Below, in pieces: positions 10,590 to 17,162 of a DNA stretch of 64,000 nt. Made by a program: the position numbers and the translations under genes. Source of the stretch: Pseudoalteromonas phenolica (GTDB lineage Bacteria > Pseudomonadota > Gammaproteobacteria > Enterobacterales > Alteromonadaceae); assembly GCF_005886345.1 (NCBI RefSeq), contig NZ_PNEC01000021.1, positions 1 through 64,000 of the forward strand, in the 5' to 3' direction. The notes under the pieces were generated by a model. That model was not told where the DNA came from. It worked only from the letters and a program-made list of their open reading frames with translations, and did not search any database. Within the stretch, counting starts at the first letter, position 1. Every line of letters begins with the position of its first letter.

Positions 10590-11054
10590 ATGAACAAGCT
10601 AACTCTAATTTGCATATCTTTGCTTTCTTTTTCTGCATTCTCATCTCCTGATAAAATTGCTTCTCATGAAGCTTACAATCATCTAAATTCACTTGTCACT
10701 GTATGCGGACAATTAAGTGATGTCAGAAAATTAAGAGAAAATATCAAACTCGATGTAGATGGAAAATACCCAAACTCTAATCTTAGCTTTTCCGTTAATT
10801 CACATATCGCTAAAAAGCTTCAAAAAAAGTAGGGAGGCTTTAAAAACACAGAAGGGCAAACTATCTGTGCTTCAGGTGTTGTAGAAGAAGTCAGAGGTGA
10901 ACTTCAAATCACACTACATCATCAAAGAGATATCGAGATAATCAATAACAATTCTCTGCTAAATGTTTGGATGCAAAACATAGCAACTTATTTTTTGCAT
11001 TCAATTATAAAAACCTCAATTCTAGATTCGGCTGCCTACCTAAAAAAATTATAA
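10590..11054 (+). pseudogene. Exported OB-fold-like protein gene split by an in-frame TAG
   Basis: The frame starts with a signal peptide (MNKLTLICISLLSFSAFSS) and runs 80 codons to a TAG at 10830-10832. The same frame then stays open for another 73 codons and continues the same domain. VTVCGQLSDVRK before the stop, and TICASGVVEEVRGELQITL after it, are the two halves of the small OB-fold module that often sits at the end of secreted nucleases or alone (pattern VCG-x-V ... GK-x-I-C-V-x-G-x-I-x-x-x-x-G-x-P-x-I). One substitution would explain the break. Either the gene is dead or the amber codon is read through; dead is more likely. The later part, after residue 125 or so, does not match the module. 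The upstream gap 10431-10589 has only an AT-rich 16-bp palindrome at 10451. Confidence 0.65.
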
Positions 11055-11444
11055 AATCGAAATTATTAGTTAAGTTTGATATTTTTTAGTGTATGACGCC
11101 GTAGAAAAATAAAAATTAATCATCTAAAAATAATCAGTTACGTATAACATGTCGTTAAGAGCATCCCTGCTATTTTTTACAAAACTATTTGATAAAAACA
11201 ATAACACATTGTTTTATATAACTTTGTAACTTTATAGAGCAAAAGTCCCTTTCAATATATAAATTAGATTTCATGTATAAGAACACCTTAAAAAATGTAC
11301 TTTTACCTCTCAAATTTGGAAGCTAGGTTAAAACGCTGTAATAGAAAGAAGATCAAGACAGCTTTGATTCAGAACACTTACTTGGTCTGAACAAGTAAAT
11401 TGAAGCAGTAAGCAGCCATTTTTATAAAAAGATTTGATTCAGTA

Positions 11445-11473
11445 TTGACTTAAAACCAACTCTCAAATAGTCT
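11445..11473 (+). promoter_or_regulatory. Candidate promoter for the ThrRS-like leader
   Basis: TTGACT (-35) and TAGTCT (-10) are separated by 17 bp. Transcription would start near 11480, about 25 bases before the leader peptide start. The -10 box keeps only the key T, A and final T of the consensus, so this is a moderate match. The 11055-11444 stretch before it is AT-rich and shows no gene. Confidence 0.4.
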
Positions 11474-11505
11474 TGATATGTTATATCAAAACACAGTGTA
11501 TTTTT

Positions 11506-11559
11506 GTGAAATCAAGCTTTTCAATTTTTAAAAACACAACCACCACGACAACCACCTAA
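11506..11559 (+). CDS. Threonine-rich leader peptide of an attenuator
   Basis: A 17-codon frame, MKSSFSIFKNTTTTTTT, ending in TAA. It holds seven consecutive threonine codons (ACA, ACC and ACG) directly before the stop. Such a run is the sensor of charged tRNA-Thr in transcription attenuators, as in the thr operon leader of enteric bacteria. The start is assumed to be GTG; no clear Shine-Dalgarno is seen and no in-frame ATG exists, which is the weak point. The last codons overlap the first strand of the regulatory hairpin series and the gene downstream encodes a threonyl-tRNA synthetase, which makes the reading very coherent. Confidence 0.75.
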   Translation: MKSSFSIFKNTTTTTTT

Positions 11560-11616
11560 TTGTCGTGTTAGCACTTGTTTGATTAAAAAAGGCTGACATG
11601 AATTGTCAGCCTTTTT
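11544..11616 (+). promoter_or_regulatory. Transcription attenuator in front of ThrRS-like gene
   Basis: Four segments behave as in classical attenuation. Segment 1, CACGACAA (11544-11551, within the threonine codons), pairs perfectly with TTGTCGTG (11560-11567). Segment 2, TGTTAGC (11566-11572), can instead pair with segment 3, GCTGACA (11592-11598), by seven pairs including one G-U. Segment 3 also forms the terminator with segment 4: AAAAAGGCTGACA (11586-11598) with TGTCAGCCTTTTT (11604-11616), a 13-bp stem with a T run. A ribosome stalled at threonine codons would leave segment 2 free to pair with 3 and prevent termination. A ribosome reaching the stop codon would cover segment 2 and let the terminator form. 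Confidence 0.85.
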
Positions 11617-11666
11617 AGTATGTTCAGTTCATGTCACACATTAACGAAACTTAAAGTGAGACAACA

Positions 11667-12839
11667 ATGATTAATGAACACCGCAAACTTGGTAAACAGC
11701 TCCAGCTTTTCAATATATCAGAAAACTCCGTAGGTATGGTTGACTGGTATCCTAAAGGACATGAATTGTATAGGCGTATTGAGGGCTATATACGCTCAAT
11801 GTTAGATAGATATGACTACAAAGAAGTAAAAAGTCCTGTTCTTGCAAACGATTCTCTTTGGCAAAACTCGGGACATAGTGAGAAGTATAGCGACAACATG
11901 TTCCATCTCTCGCAAAATAACATTTCTGTTAAACCGATGAGTTGCCCCTTTCACATTAATATATTCAACGACATGGTTCACTCCTACAAAGAGCTACCTT
12001 TTCGTGTTGCTGAGTTTGGTCTTTGCCACAGAAATGAACCTTCAGGTGCATTAAACGGTCTTTTTAGGCTCAGAGCATTTAACCAAGATGATGGGCATAT
12101 ATTTTGTCGTGAAGCACAGATTAAGAATGAATTAAAACTCTACTGTCAGTTACTTTTCGAGATGTACCAATTCTTCGGATTTAGCAGAGAGTTGATTAAA
12201 GTTAAAGTTGCATTACGGCCCGATAATAAGCTAGGGTCTGATAAATTATGGGATCGTTCTGAAATGCTCTTACAAGAAGGGTTGGCTGAACAAGATATTG
12301 TTTTTGAACTTGTAGAAGGCGAAGGTGCTTTTTACGGTGCAAAAATAGAATTTATTCTTAAAGACTCACTGGGTAGAGACTGGCAATGTGGAACATTTCA
12401 ACTGGACTACTTTCTCGCAGAAAAATTCGACTGTGCATTTATTAACGAAGCAGGTGAAAAGGAGCACCCTGTTATTTTACATAGAGCAGTGCTGGGATCA
12501 CTTGAGCGTTTTATCGCAGTCTTGCTTGAACACTACCATGGTCGTCTGCCTGTCGCTTTAAACCCTTATTCAATTGTACTGTTACCTGTTTCGAAAGAAC
12601 ATATTGATTATTGTCAGGAACTTAAATCTCAATTGAAGTGTGCCAATATTTCTTGCTTTATCGATGACTCAAATAATAGCATTGGCTATCGAGTTAGAGA
12701 TGCATTCAAGAAAAAATGTAATTTCAGTATTGTGATCGGAGACGAGGAAATTGCATCTAATCAACTTAACCTTAGATATAAAAAGACTAGTTCTAGTGTT
12801 CATTCTTCTAACTTAAATCGTTTTCTACTGAGTCATTAG
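11667..12839 (+). CDS. Free-standing short threonyl-tRNA synthetase (no TGS or editing domain)
   Basis: Class II synthetase core of 390 residues, matching only the catalytic and anticodon-binding parts of normal ThrRS (about 640 residues). It starts at DHRKxGK-like NEHRKLGKQLQLF, where the usual catalytic domain begins. Zinc ligands are retained (C93 in PMSCPFH, H144 in QDDGHIFC, H272 in VILHRAVLGS). Motif 2 (LCHRNEPSGALNGLFRLR) and motif 3 (LGSLERFIAVLLEH) are intact. Residues 300-390 form the anticodon-binding domain. The N-terminal TGS and Ser-editing domains are missing, so it could misacylate tRNA-Thr with serine. PMSCPFH differs from the usual PMNCPGH. A full-length thrS presumably lies elsewhere. 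Expression is likely controlled by the attenuator just upstream. Confidence 0.9.
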   Translation: MINEHRKLGKQLQLFNISENSVGMVDWYPKGHELYRRIEGYIRSMLDRYDYKEVKSPVLANDSLWQNSGHSEKYSDNMFHLSQNNISVKPMSCPFHINIFNDMVHSYKELPFRVAEFGLCHRNEPSGALNGLFRLRAFNQDDGHIFCREAQIKNELKLYCQLLFEMYQFFGFSRELIKVKVALRPDNKLGSDKLWDRSEMLLQEGLAEQDIVFELVEGEGAFYGAKIEFILKDSLGRDWQCGTFQLDYFLAEKFDCAFINEAGEKEHPVILHRAVLGSLERFIAVLLEHYHGRLPVALNPYSIVLLPVSKEHIDYCQELKSQLKCANISCFIDDSNNSIGYRVRDAFKKKCNFSIVIGDEEIASNQLNLRYKKTSSSVHSSNLNRFLLSH

Positions 12840-12877
12840 TCTAACTATTTATAGAAGACTCCCCTAAATAGCCCATC

Positions 12878-12898
12878 AGAAAAAATGATGGGCGTCGA
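12878..12898 (+). terminator. Possible terminator after the ThrRS-like gene
   Basis: GCCCATCA and TGATGGGC pair around an A-rich loop 30-40 bp after the stop codon. The T run is lacking (CGTCGATATT follows), so it may be only a weak or Rho-assisted stop. Confidence 0.45.
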
Positions 12899-12926
12899 TA
12901 TTTACTTCACGATAAGATTGGATTGA

Positions 12927-13043
12927 AAAAATTGGCGCAAAAAAACTATACAGGGCATTAACCGTTTCTTACCAAGCAATGTGTACATTGATTTTGCAGT
13001 ACCTGAATATTCCGACTTAAACCCAAGCAAGGACGCAGAATAA
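12927..13043 (+). pseudogene. 3' fragment of a phage-type gene
   Basis: An open frame of 38 codons with no start codon after an upstream stop. It reads ...INRFLPSNVYIDFAVPEYSDLNPSKDAE and its TAA overlaps the ATG of the next gene (TAATG). Tight coupling to a lysis-type gene suggests it is the remaining 3' end of the preceding gene of a phage operon. The protein itself is not recognised. Confidence 0.4.
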
Positions 13044-13354
13044 TGGACCTTATACACCTTAAACAGATTTTGCAGTTTGTGATCATCAGTATGGCCGCCG
13101 CTGCCATTCAGCTCTATTTATCGCCTCACGCATTTACTTTTGATCGTTACTTTTTTAATGCGCTAATGGCATTACTTGCGGCTTATTTGGTATCAAGCTT
13201 CTGTGACTTTTGGCAAGTAGCCGAAAGCGCCCGCCCTGGCTTTATTGGTGTGGGTGCTTTTTTGGCCCCGCACTTGTTTAATGGTCTGAATAATTTGGGG
13301 CAAAGGTTTAGTAAAGATCCTATGAATATGATTAATAAGTTTAGGGGTAAATAA
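13043..13354 (+). CDS. Small membrane protein of phage lysis-module type
   Basis: A 103-residue protein with two hydrophobic segments (about residues 8-26 and 34-54) and a possible third short one (70-85), ending in a basic tail NMINKFRGK. Its stop overlaps the start of the following GTA-type holin gene (TAATG), so the two are translated as a pair. Size, topology and partner point to a holin or other lysis-module membrane protein, but there is no diagnostic motif. It forms part of a phage remnant lacking structural genes. Confidence 0.55.
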   Translation: MDLIHLKQILQFVIISMAAAAIQLYLSPHAFTFDRYFFNALMALLAAYLVSSFCDFWQVAESARPGFIGVGAFLAPHLFNGLNNLGQRFSKDPMNMINKFRGK

Positions 13355-13752
13355 TGGGCTGGCTATCAAATATTTTTAACGTGGGTACAGCTGAACCAGT
13401 TGAAGCCGTTGGTGATGTACTCGACGAATTGTTTACCTCAAAAGAAGAAAAGTTAACTCTTGAGACAGTAAAGCAACGACTAGCGCAAAAGCCGCAATTG
13501 GCTCAAACCAAAGTGAATGAAGTGCAGGCAGCACACCGCAGCATTTTTGTTGCGGGTGCTCGGCCTTTCTTAATGTGGGTATGTGGGTTGGGTTTTTTAT
13601 TTGCCTTTGTGATCAACCCCCTTCTCACTTGGCTTTTTCCTGACATGGGCAAGCCTGAATTGCCTCTTGAAGTAATGCTTGAGCTTACGCTTGCAATGCT
13701 CGGCCTTGCTGGCTTAAGAACAGTAGAGAAACTGAAGGGAGTGAGTAAGTAA
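13354..13752 (+). CDS. 3TM holin, gene-transfer-agent type
   Basis: A 132-residue protein with an amphipathic N-terminal half (coiled, charged, residues 20-65), the conserved RS-x-F-V-A-GARPFLMWVCGLGF motif starting a membrane helix at about residue 68, a second hydrophobic stretch after LTWLFPD, and a third (VMLELTLAMLGLAGLRTVEKLKG) near the end. This pattern fits the GTA_holin_3TM family, used to release phage or gene transfer agent particles. It overlaps the preceding membrane protein gene. With no capsid or tail genes nearby it is probably a leftover of a decayed prophage. Confidence 0.8.
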   Translation: MGWLSNIFNVGTAEPVEAVGDVLDELFTSKEEKLTLETVKQRLAQKPQLAQTKVNEVQAAHRSIFVAGARPFLMWVCGLGFLFAFVINPLLTWLFPDMGKPELPLEVMLELTLAMLGLAGLRTVEKLKGVSK

Positions 13753-13791
13753 AGTAGAGAAAAATAAAGGGATTAAATTTGTATCTAAATG

Positions 13792-13821
13792 ATGGGACTA
13801 GATAAGATCTGATAGTCCCAT
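13792..13821. terminator. Dyad after holin pair
   Basis: ATGGGACTA and TAGTCCCAT form a perfect 9-bp stem with a 12-base centre, 40 bp after the holin stop. There is no T run, so it may be a Rho-independent stop of low strength or a protein site. Confidence 0.45.
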
Positions 13822-13843
13822 ATATACCAATAACTATTATTCG

Positions 13844-13949
13844 TAACGCTTGCAGCAACGGTAAATTTTGCTGGGCTTGTTTTTACGCGTGAAGCGCAAT
13901 AGCAAAAAGCGACACAGTAAAATTTGTCCGATGACTACACTTGTTAACT
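13844..13949 (-). repeat. Integron attC site A
   Basis: On the minus strand it starts AGTTAACAAGTG and ends AAGCGTTACGA, the TAACAA...GCGTTA frame of chromosomal-integron attC sites. The two arms fold back on each other: minus-strand AGTCATCGGACAAATTTTAC matches the complement of the opposite arm (CAACGGTAAATTTTGC) with a few unpaired bases, as expected of extrahelical bases in attC. It sits 8 bp after the stop codon of the minus-strand ABM-type gene, i.e. exactly where a cassette carries its attC. Confidence 0.75.
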
Positions 13950-13957
13950 ACCTATTA

Positions 13958-14302
13958 TTACAAATATTGTTGCTCAATATCTACTGGAGATTGTTCTCGG
14001 TTATCCATACCATAATCTCGCAAAACATTTGCAACACGCAATCGGTAATCTTCAAACAAGCTATTTCTTCCTTCCCTTTGGGCTTCACGATGAGCCAATT
14101 GGTTTCTCCATAGTTTAACCGAATTTTCATCCCTCCAAAATGAAAGAGAAAGGTATCGGCTAGGGTTTGAAATGCTCTGAAATCGCTCTATGGATATAAA
14201 TCCATCCATTTCAGATAAAAGTACTTTCAAATCTCCAGCAATTTCAAGGTATCTGTCTTTACCGTTTTCTTTTAGTGTAACTTCAAAAATAACAGCAATC
14301 AT
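13958..14302 (-). CDS. ABM-superfamily (antibiotic biosynthesis monooxygenase-like) protein, cassette-borne
   Basis: A 114-residue protein of the dimeric alpha-beta barrel fold. [22 protein letters not shown] begins the first strand and helix, [10 protein letters not shown] the second strand, and [30 protein letters not shown] the conserved W-x-N/H helix of ABM proteins. Known members are cofactor-free monooxygenases or heme-degrading enzymes; substrate is not predictable here. Its ATG overlaps the TGA of the NIPSNAP-like gene (ATGA), so the two are coupled. Its stop is followed by attC A, making it the last gene of an integron cassette. Confidence 0.8.
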   Translation of the reverse strand: MIAVIFEVTLKENGKDRYLEIAGDLKVLLSEMDGFISIERFQSISNPSRYLSLSFWRDENSVKLWRNQLAHREAQREGRNSLFEDYRLRVANVLRDYGMDNREQSPVDIEQQYL

Positions 14303-14637
14303 ATTGAAGCCTTTGGCGACTGCTTGTAAGTCGCTGGAACAATTTTTAAAAATGAACGATTTTCTTGTGTAATGAATTTCTCTTTTTGAGCAAAAATGAA
14401 GTTTTTCTTTCCCTCATTATCTTCTCTAAGTCTCGCTCTATAGCGCTCGTAATCAGCCAAACTGTTGAAGCTGATCAATCCAAATGCTGTATCATTGGTT
14501 CCTTCGTGAGGTAAGAAGTAACCTATCAAATCCCCACCACATGCTGGTATGATTTTACCCCAATTCTCCGCATATTCTTGAAATAGTGTAATTTTCGATG
14601 GATCAATTTTATATTCAATAAAGCATGTTATATTCAT
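14299..14637 (-). CDS. NIPSNAP-like protein, cassette-borne
   Basis: A 112-residue protein of the same ferredoxin-like barrel fold as its neighbour. The pattern [29 protein letters not shown] ... [32 protein letters not shown] fits the NIPSNAP family. Start chosen at the second ATG, 8 bp after AGGAGG; the first ATG is only 2 bp away from it. It is the promoter-proximal gene of a two-gene unit and diverges from an ArsR-type regulator. The pair may act as a heterodimer or successive small enzymes; this is inference. Confidence 0.75.
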   Translation of the reverse strand: MNITCFIEYKIDPSKITLFQEYAENWGKIIPACGGDLIGYFLPHEGTNDTAFGLISFNSLADYERYRARLREDNEGKKNFIFAQKEKFITQENRSFLKIVPATYKQSPKASI

Positions 14638-14688
14638 TGGCATTGCCTCCTATGTTTTTTTCAGGCAGTCTACCGACCTAGAAAAACA

Positions 14689-15432
14689 TTGCTTCGATAC
14701 ACATCGAACTATAGAGAAACTATAAAATTGGAACCCAATATTTCTTTTATTTCCAGCTTGATAGGAGACTCTGCTCGTGCTCGTATGTTAACCGCGTTAA
14801 TGGGTGGAAAAGCGCTAACAGCTACTGAGTTAGCATTAGAGGCAGAAGTAACGGCACAAACCGCAAGCAGCCACTTGGCAAAACTTGTAGACGGACAGTT
14901 ATTGATTGTCCGAAAGCAAGGCCGCCACAAATACTTCCAACTTCATCGTCAAGATGTAGCACAACTTATCGAGCAGTTACTAAACGTGACTTCTAGTAGA
15001 AGTCCCCCTAAAGCTATTACGGGGCCTACCGACCAAAGGCTCAGAAAAGCTCGTATTTGCTACGATCATTTAGCGGGAGAGTTCAGCGTTGCCCTTTATG
15101 ATGCGCTTGTATCAAATGGACATATAGTAGATAAGGGATGTGAAACTATTTTATCAAATCAAGGGCGTGCATTTTTTCGCGCCTTAGGTGTAAACTTCGA
15201 TGATCTATCAAAAAGCAAGCGGCCAGTGTGTAAGTCTTGTTTAGACTGGAGTGAAAGACGTAATCATTTAGCTGGTAGCTTAGGTCATTGGATATTAGAA
15301 GATTTATTAGCAAAAAAATGGGCTTACAGAGATCTAGATTCTAGGGCTATCAGTTTTACCTCAAAAGGGCTGATTTCATTTGCCAAAATGTATGATATTG
15401 CGAGTTTGCCTCGGTCTGCACCAAGCAATTAA
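14689..15432 (+). CDS. ArsR-type winged-helix regulator with C-terminal extension
   Basis: A 247-residue regulator. Residues 15-100 form an ArsR-like winged helix (IGDSARARMLTALMGGKALTATELALEAEVTAQTASSHLAKLVDGQLLIVRKQGRHKYFQL). The rest is a C-terminal domain with a conserved-looking CKSCLDWSERRNHLAGSLGHWILEDLL segment seen in the longer ArsR group. Start is uncertain: TTG at 14689 or TTG at 14728, neither with a good ribosome site. It diverges from the NIPSNAP/ABM pair, which it probably controls. Its stop codon lies in the end of attC B, so it occupies the same cassette as that pair but in the opposite sense. Confidence 0.8.
   Translation: MLRYTSNYRETIKLEPNISFISSLIGDSARARMLTALMGGKALTATELALEAEVTAQTASSHLAKLVDGQLLIVRKQGRHKYFQLHRQDVAQLIEQLLNVTSSRSPPKAITGPTDQRLRKARICYDHLAGEFSVALYDALVSNGHIVDKGCETILSNQGRAFFRALGVNFDDLSKSKRPVCKSCLDWSERRNHLAGSLGHWILEDLLAKKWAYRDLDSRAISFTSKGLISFAKMYDIASLPRSAPSN
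14710..14724. promoter_or_regulatory. Possible operator of the ArsR-type regulator
   Basis: TATAG and CTATA are inverted around AGAAA in the divergent region, between the two possible starts of the regulator. Imperfect but suitably placed for autoregulation. No database consensus is claimed. Confidence 0.3.
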
Positions 15433-15525
15433 CGCCCGCTTATGGGGCGCAAAAAAGCTTGGCTAAAATTAAGGAACGAAGTGACGCAGCCAAGCTTTTT
15501 TCGTCCCATCATGAAGCGTTTGTAA
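15430..15525 (-). repeat. Integron attC site B
   Basis: The centre is a perfect 13-bp stem, AAAAAAGCTTGGC with GCCAAGCTTTTTT. The outer arms also match: minus-strand CGCTTCATGATGGGACG resembles the complement of the other arm, CGCCCGCTTATGGGGCGC. Read on the minus strand it starts TTACAAACGC (one base from the usual TAACAAACG) and ends CGGGCGTTAATT. It lies 3 bp after the stop of the next minus-strand cassette gene. The starting box is slightly degenerate. Confidence 0.75.
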
Positions 15526-15528
15526 TAC

Positions 15529-15987
15529 CTACTTTTTAACATGAATGACATTGTAGGAGGTGACATTTATTTTAACCTTTTTGCAAGGATCTTCAGGGTC
15601 ACCACCAATACAATATCCTGTAAACCAAATATCACCTAAGCCTATATGCATTCCATAAGAATTAGCAAAAAGGTCTCCAAATGTCTGCTTTTCAACCCTT
15701 TCTAACATTTCACTGGTTATAATGTTTTTGTAGTTTTTGATGAATTCATTTTTATTTTTATAATATTTAGTATCGCCATCAAAATTAACTCTAATCGGAT
15801 ATTCATTGAAGTTGGCAACTTTTCCTATATCTTTTGCTACAAGGGCATTCTTTAATTCGTAGAAAAAACTTTCATATATATCACTTTCCCCATATAAAAA
15901 CTTGAGCCGCTCTCTAAATTCTTCATCTGTTCCAGCAAAGGTACCGCAAGACATTATGACTATTAACAAAGTAAGAAAATTTTTCAT
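15529..15987 (-). CDS. Exported NTF2/SnoaL-like hypothetical protein, cassette-borne
   Basis: Start set at the internal ATG with AGGTGA just upstream, giving 152 residues; a longer frame would run into attC C. A Sec signal peptide (MKNFLTLLIVIMSCGTFAG) is followed by a domain with YPIRVNFDGDTKYYKNKNEFIKNYKNIIT and the GLGDIWFTGYC segment. This arrangement resembles small periplasmic cone-fold (NTF2-like) proteins; no catalytic residue is recognised and function is unknown. Two cysteines in YCIGGDPEDPCKK may form a disulfide. It fills one cassette completely between attC C and attC B. Confidence 0.7.
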   Translation of the reverse strand: MKNFLTLLIVIMSCGTFAGTDEEFRERLKFLYGESDIYESFFYELKNALVAKDIGKVANFNEYPIRVNFDGDTKYYKNKNEFIKNYKNIITSEMLERVEKQTFGDLFANSYGMHIGLGDIWFTGYCIGGDPEDPCKKVKINVTSYNVIHVKK

Positions 15988-16002
15988 GTTCACCTGTAGG
16001 TA

Positions 16003-16084
16003 TAACGCCGCAAGCAACTGCGGTTTAAAGTGGCTTGTAGCGCAGCGGAAAGACGCTTTAAACCGTCAGATTGCCTTGTTAGCA
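16003..16084 (-). repeat. Integron attC site C
   Basis: On the minus strand it begins TGCTAACAAGGCAATC and ends TTGCGGCGTTATACC. The inner arms, TTTAAAG and CTTTAAA, pair perfectly. The outer arms (CAACTGCGG against CCGTCAGATTG) pair with bulges, as in attC sites. It lies 1 bp after the stop codon of the minus-strand gene to its right and 16 bp before the start of the gene to its left. Confidence 0.8.
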
Positions 16085-16085
16085 T

Positions 16086-16529
16086 TTAGTCTTCGTCTTC
16101 CGCGCATATTATACCTATGTTTTTTCCATCCATCACCACCACTGCCATCTCCATTGTTGATTGAGTTATAGAGTTCCAACCCGCTGAGTTCTCGGTAATA
16201 TGGCCATTAGATAGAAATTTGGAATTCCATGGTTCAAACTGACAAAGAAATTTATTGGCTACATGCTTAGCCGTTTTAAGGGGCATCATTTCAACGCTAT
16301 AAGCTAAACTCTCATGAAGTATCTTTGATAGCAACTCTGCTGCTTCCTCTTTATTCAGTAGATGCCATTGCTTACCTAGGCCATTGAACCCAAACTTTTG
16401 AACATATCTATCTGCACACTCAAATTCAGATTTTGATGGTTCCCTTATTAAGTCCCTATCAACCGTAAGTATGCCCTCAATACCTTCATGCGAGTCTAGA
16501 AAATTTTTAATTTCTTCGTAGGTTTCCAT
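16086..16529 (-). CDS. Hypothetical cassette protein
   Basis: A 147-residue soluble protein, not recognised. It is acidic at both ends (METYEEIKNFLDSHEGIEG... and ...IICAEDED) and has an AAELLSKILHESLAYSVEMM helix in the middle. There is no signal peptide or membrane segment. Placed directly before attC C in cassette orientation, with its start 7 bp from a GTTAGCA core-like heptamer that may mark the cassette junction. Typical of integron cassettes, most of which encode proteins without known homologues. Confidence 0.65.
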   Translation of the reverse strand: METYEEIKNFLDSHEGIEGILTVDRDLIREPSKSEFECADRYVQKFGFNGLGKQWHLLNKEEAAELLSKILHESLAYSVEMMPLKTAKHVANKFLCQFEPWNSKFLSNGHITENSAGWNSITQSTMEMAVVVMDGKNIGIICAEDED

Positions 16530-16549
16530 ATAAATGCTAACAATTTAAT

Positions 16550-16688
16550 ATCGACCCATTGGGTCGTTTTTCTACCGAGCCCCGGGTCGTTTTTGTCATT
16601 GTACCAGTTTTATCACACTAACTAACTTGTTGCTAGAGATATACTTTTAACCAATATGGAAAAGATGAAAACGACCCAATGGGTCGAT
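16550..16688. repeat. 21-bp inverted repeats, each a palindrome, enclosing about 100 bp
   Basis: The same 21 bases occur at 16550-16570 and, reversed, at 16668-16688. Each copy contains the palindrome CGACCCATTGGGTCG followed by TTTT. A half copy, GGGTCGTTTTT, is at 16584-16594. The enclosed 97 bp has no gene. It could be a miniature inverted-repeat element, a pair of facing short terminators, or an operator set for the flanking genes. The remaining gap to 16806 shows nothing clear. Confidence 0.6.
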
Positions 16689-16806
16689 TTCATGACTATG
16701 GGAGAAACACAAAGAAACTGGGCACAAAAACAGTGCTTCAAAATAATTTTCTAATTGCCGCTGTTCACTTGCAGCAGCTATTTAATAAATGTAAGTACAG
16801 ACCAAG

Positions 16807-17046
16807 TTAAACGTTATCTAGTTCTTTTATCTTCTCAACAATTGCGGCTTTATTTTCAAGCTTTGTTAAAGCCGCTGAAAAATTTGGCATTTCTACACCA
16901 TTAATCACCGCCGCAGCCTTCTTATCCATGCCCCTTACCAGGTAATCATTAAGCGCACTGATCACACTCTCACTTTGTATTCGAGTTAATGATAAAAGTA
17001 ACTCAAAGCGCTCTTGTGTTTGCATTCCTTTAAATAGGTATTTCAT
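16807..17046 (-). CDS. PapB/FocB-family regulator-like protein
   Basis: A 79-residue protein matching the adhesin biosynthesis regulator (PapB) helix-turn-helix: LLSLTRIQSESVISALNDYLVRGMDKKAAAVINGVEMPNFSAALTKLE, compare the PapB pattern SxRSExVIxALRDYLVxGxxRKEAxxxxGVxxxxxSxxLxRL. Small PapB-like proteins of this length occur in mobile islands of marine gammaproteobacteria without fimbrial genes nearby, as here. It diverges from the Ogr-like gene; the AT-rich gap between them probably carries regulatory sites. Confidence 0.65.
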   Translation of the reverse strand: MKYLFKGMQTQERFELLLSLTRIQSESVISALNDYLVRGMDKKAAAVINGVEMPNFSAALTKLENKAAIVEKIKELDNV

Positions 17047-17134
17047 AAAATAGTTATGATTTAACTATTAATTATTTAAGTTTATTTGAGTTTTCAGTTT
17101 TTACAATGATTTTTAAGGTTGTGTTGTCACTTTC

Positions 17135-17162
17135 ATGTCAAAACATGTCACAACTTTGACAT
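17135..17162. promoter_or_regulatory. Dyad in the divergent PapB-like/ogr-like region
   Basis: ATGTCAAA and TTTGACAT form a perfect 8-bp inverted repeat with a 12-bp spacer that itself contains ATGTCA. Three TGTCA copies fall in 28 bp. Suited to a dimeric or cooperative regulator, possibly the PapB-like protein. The rest of the 17047-17396 gap is AT-rich and shows no gene. Confidence 0.4.

Noticed and set aside
13868..14113. Plus-strand frame of 81 codons
   Set aside because: It runs through attC A and antisense to the ABM-type gene, has no ribosome site and a composition unlike a protein gene.
17130..17160. Classical Ogr site TGT-N12-ACA upstream of the ogr-like gene
   Set aside because: The closest spacing found is 11, not 12, and the dyad arms do not match the P2-type site.
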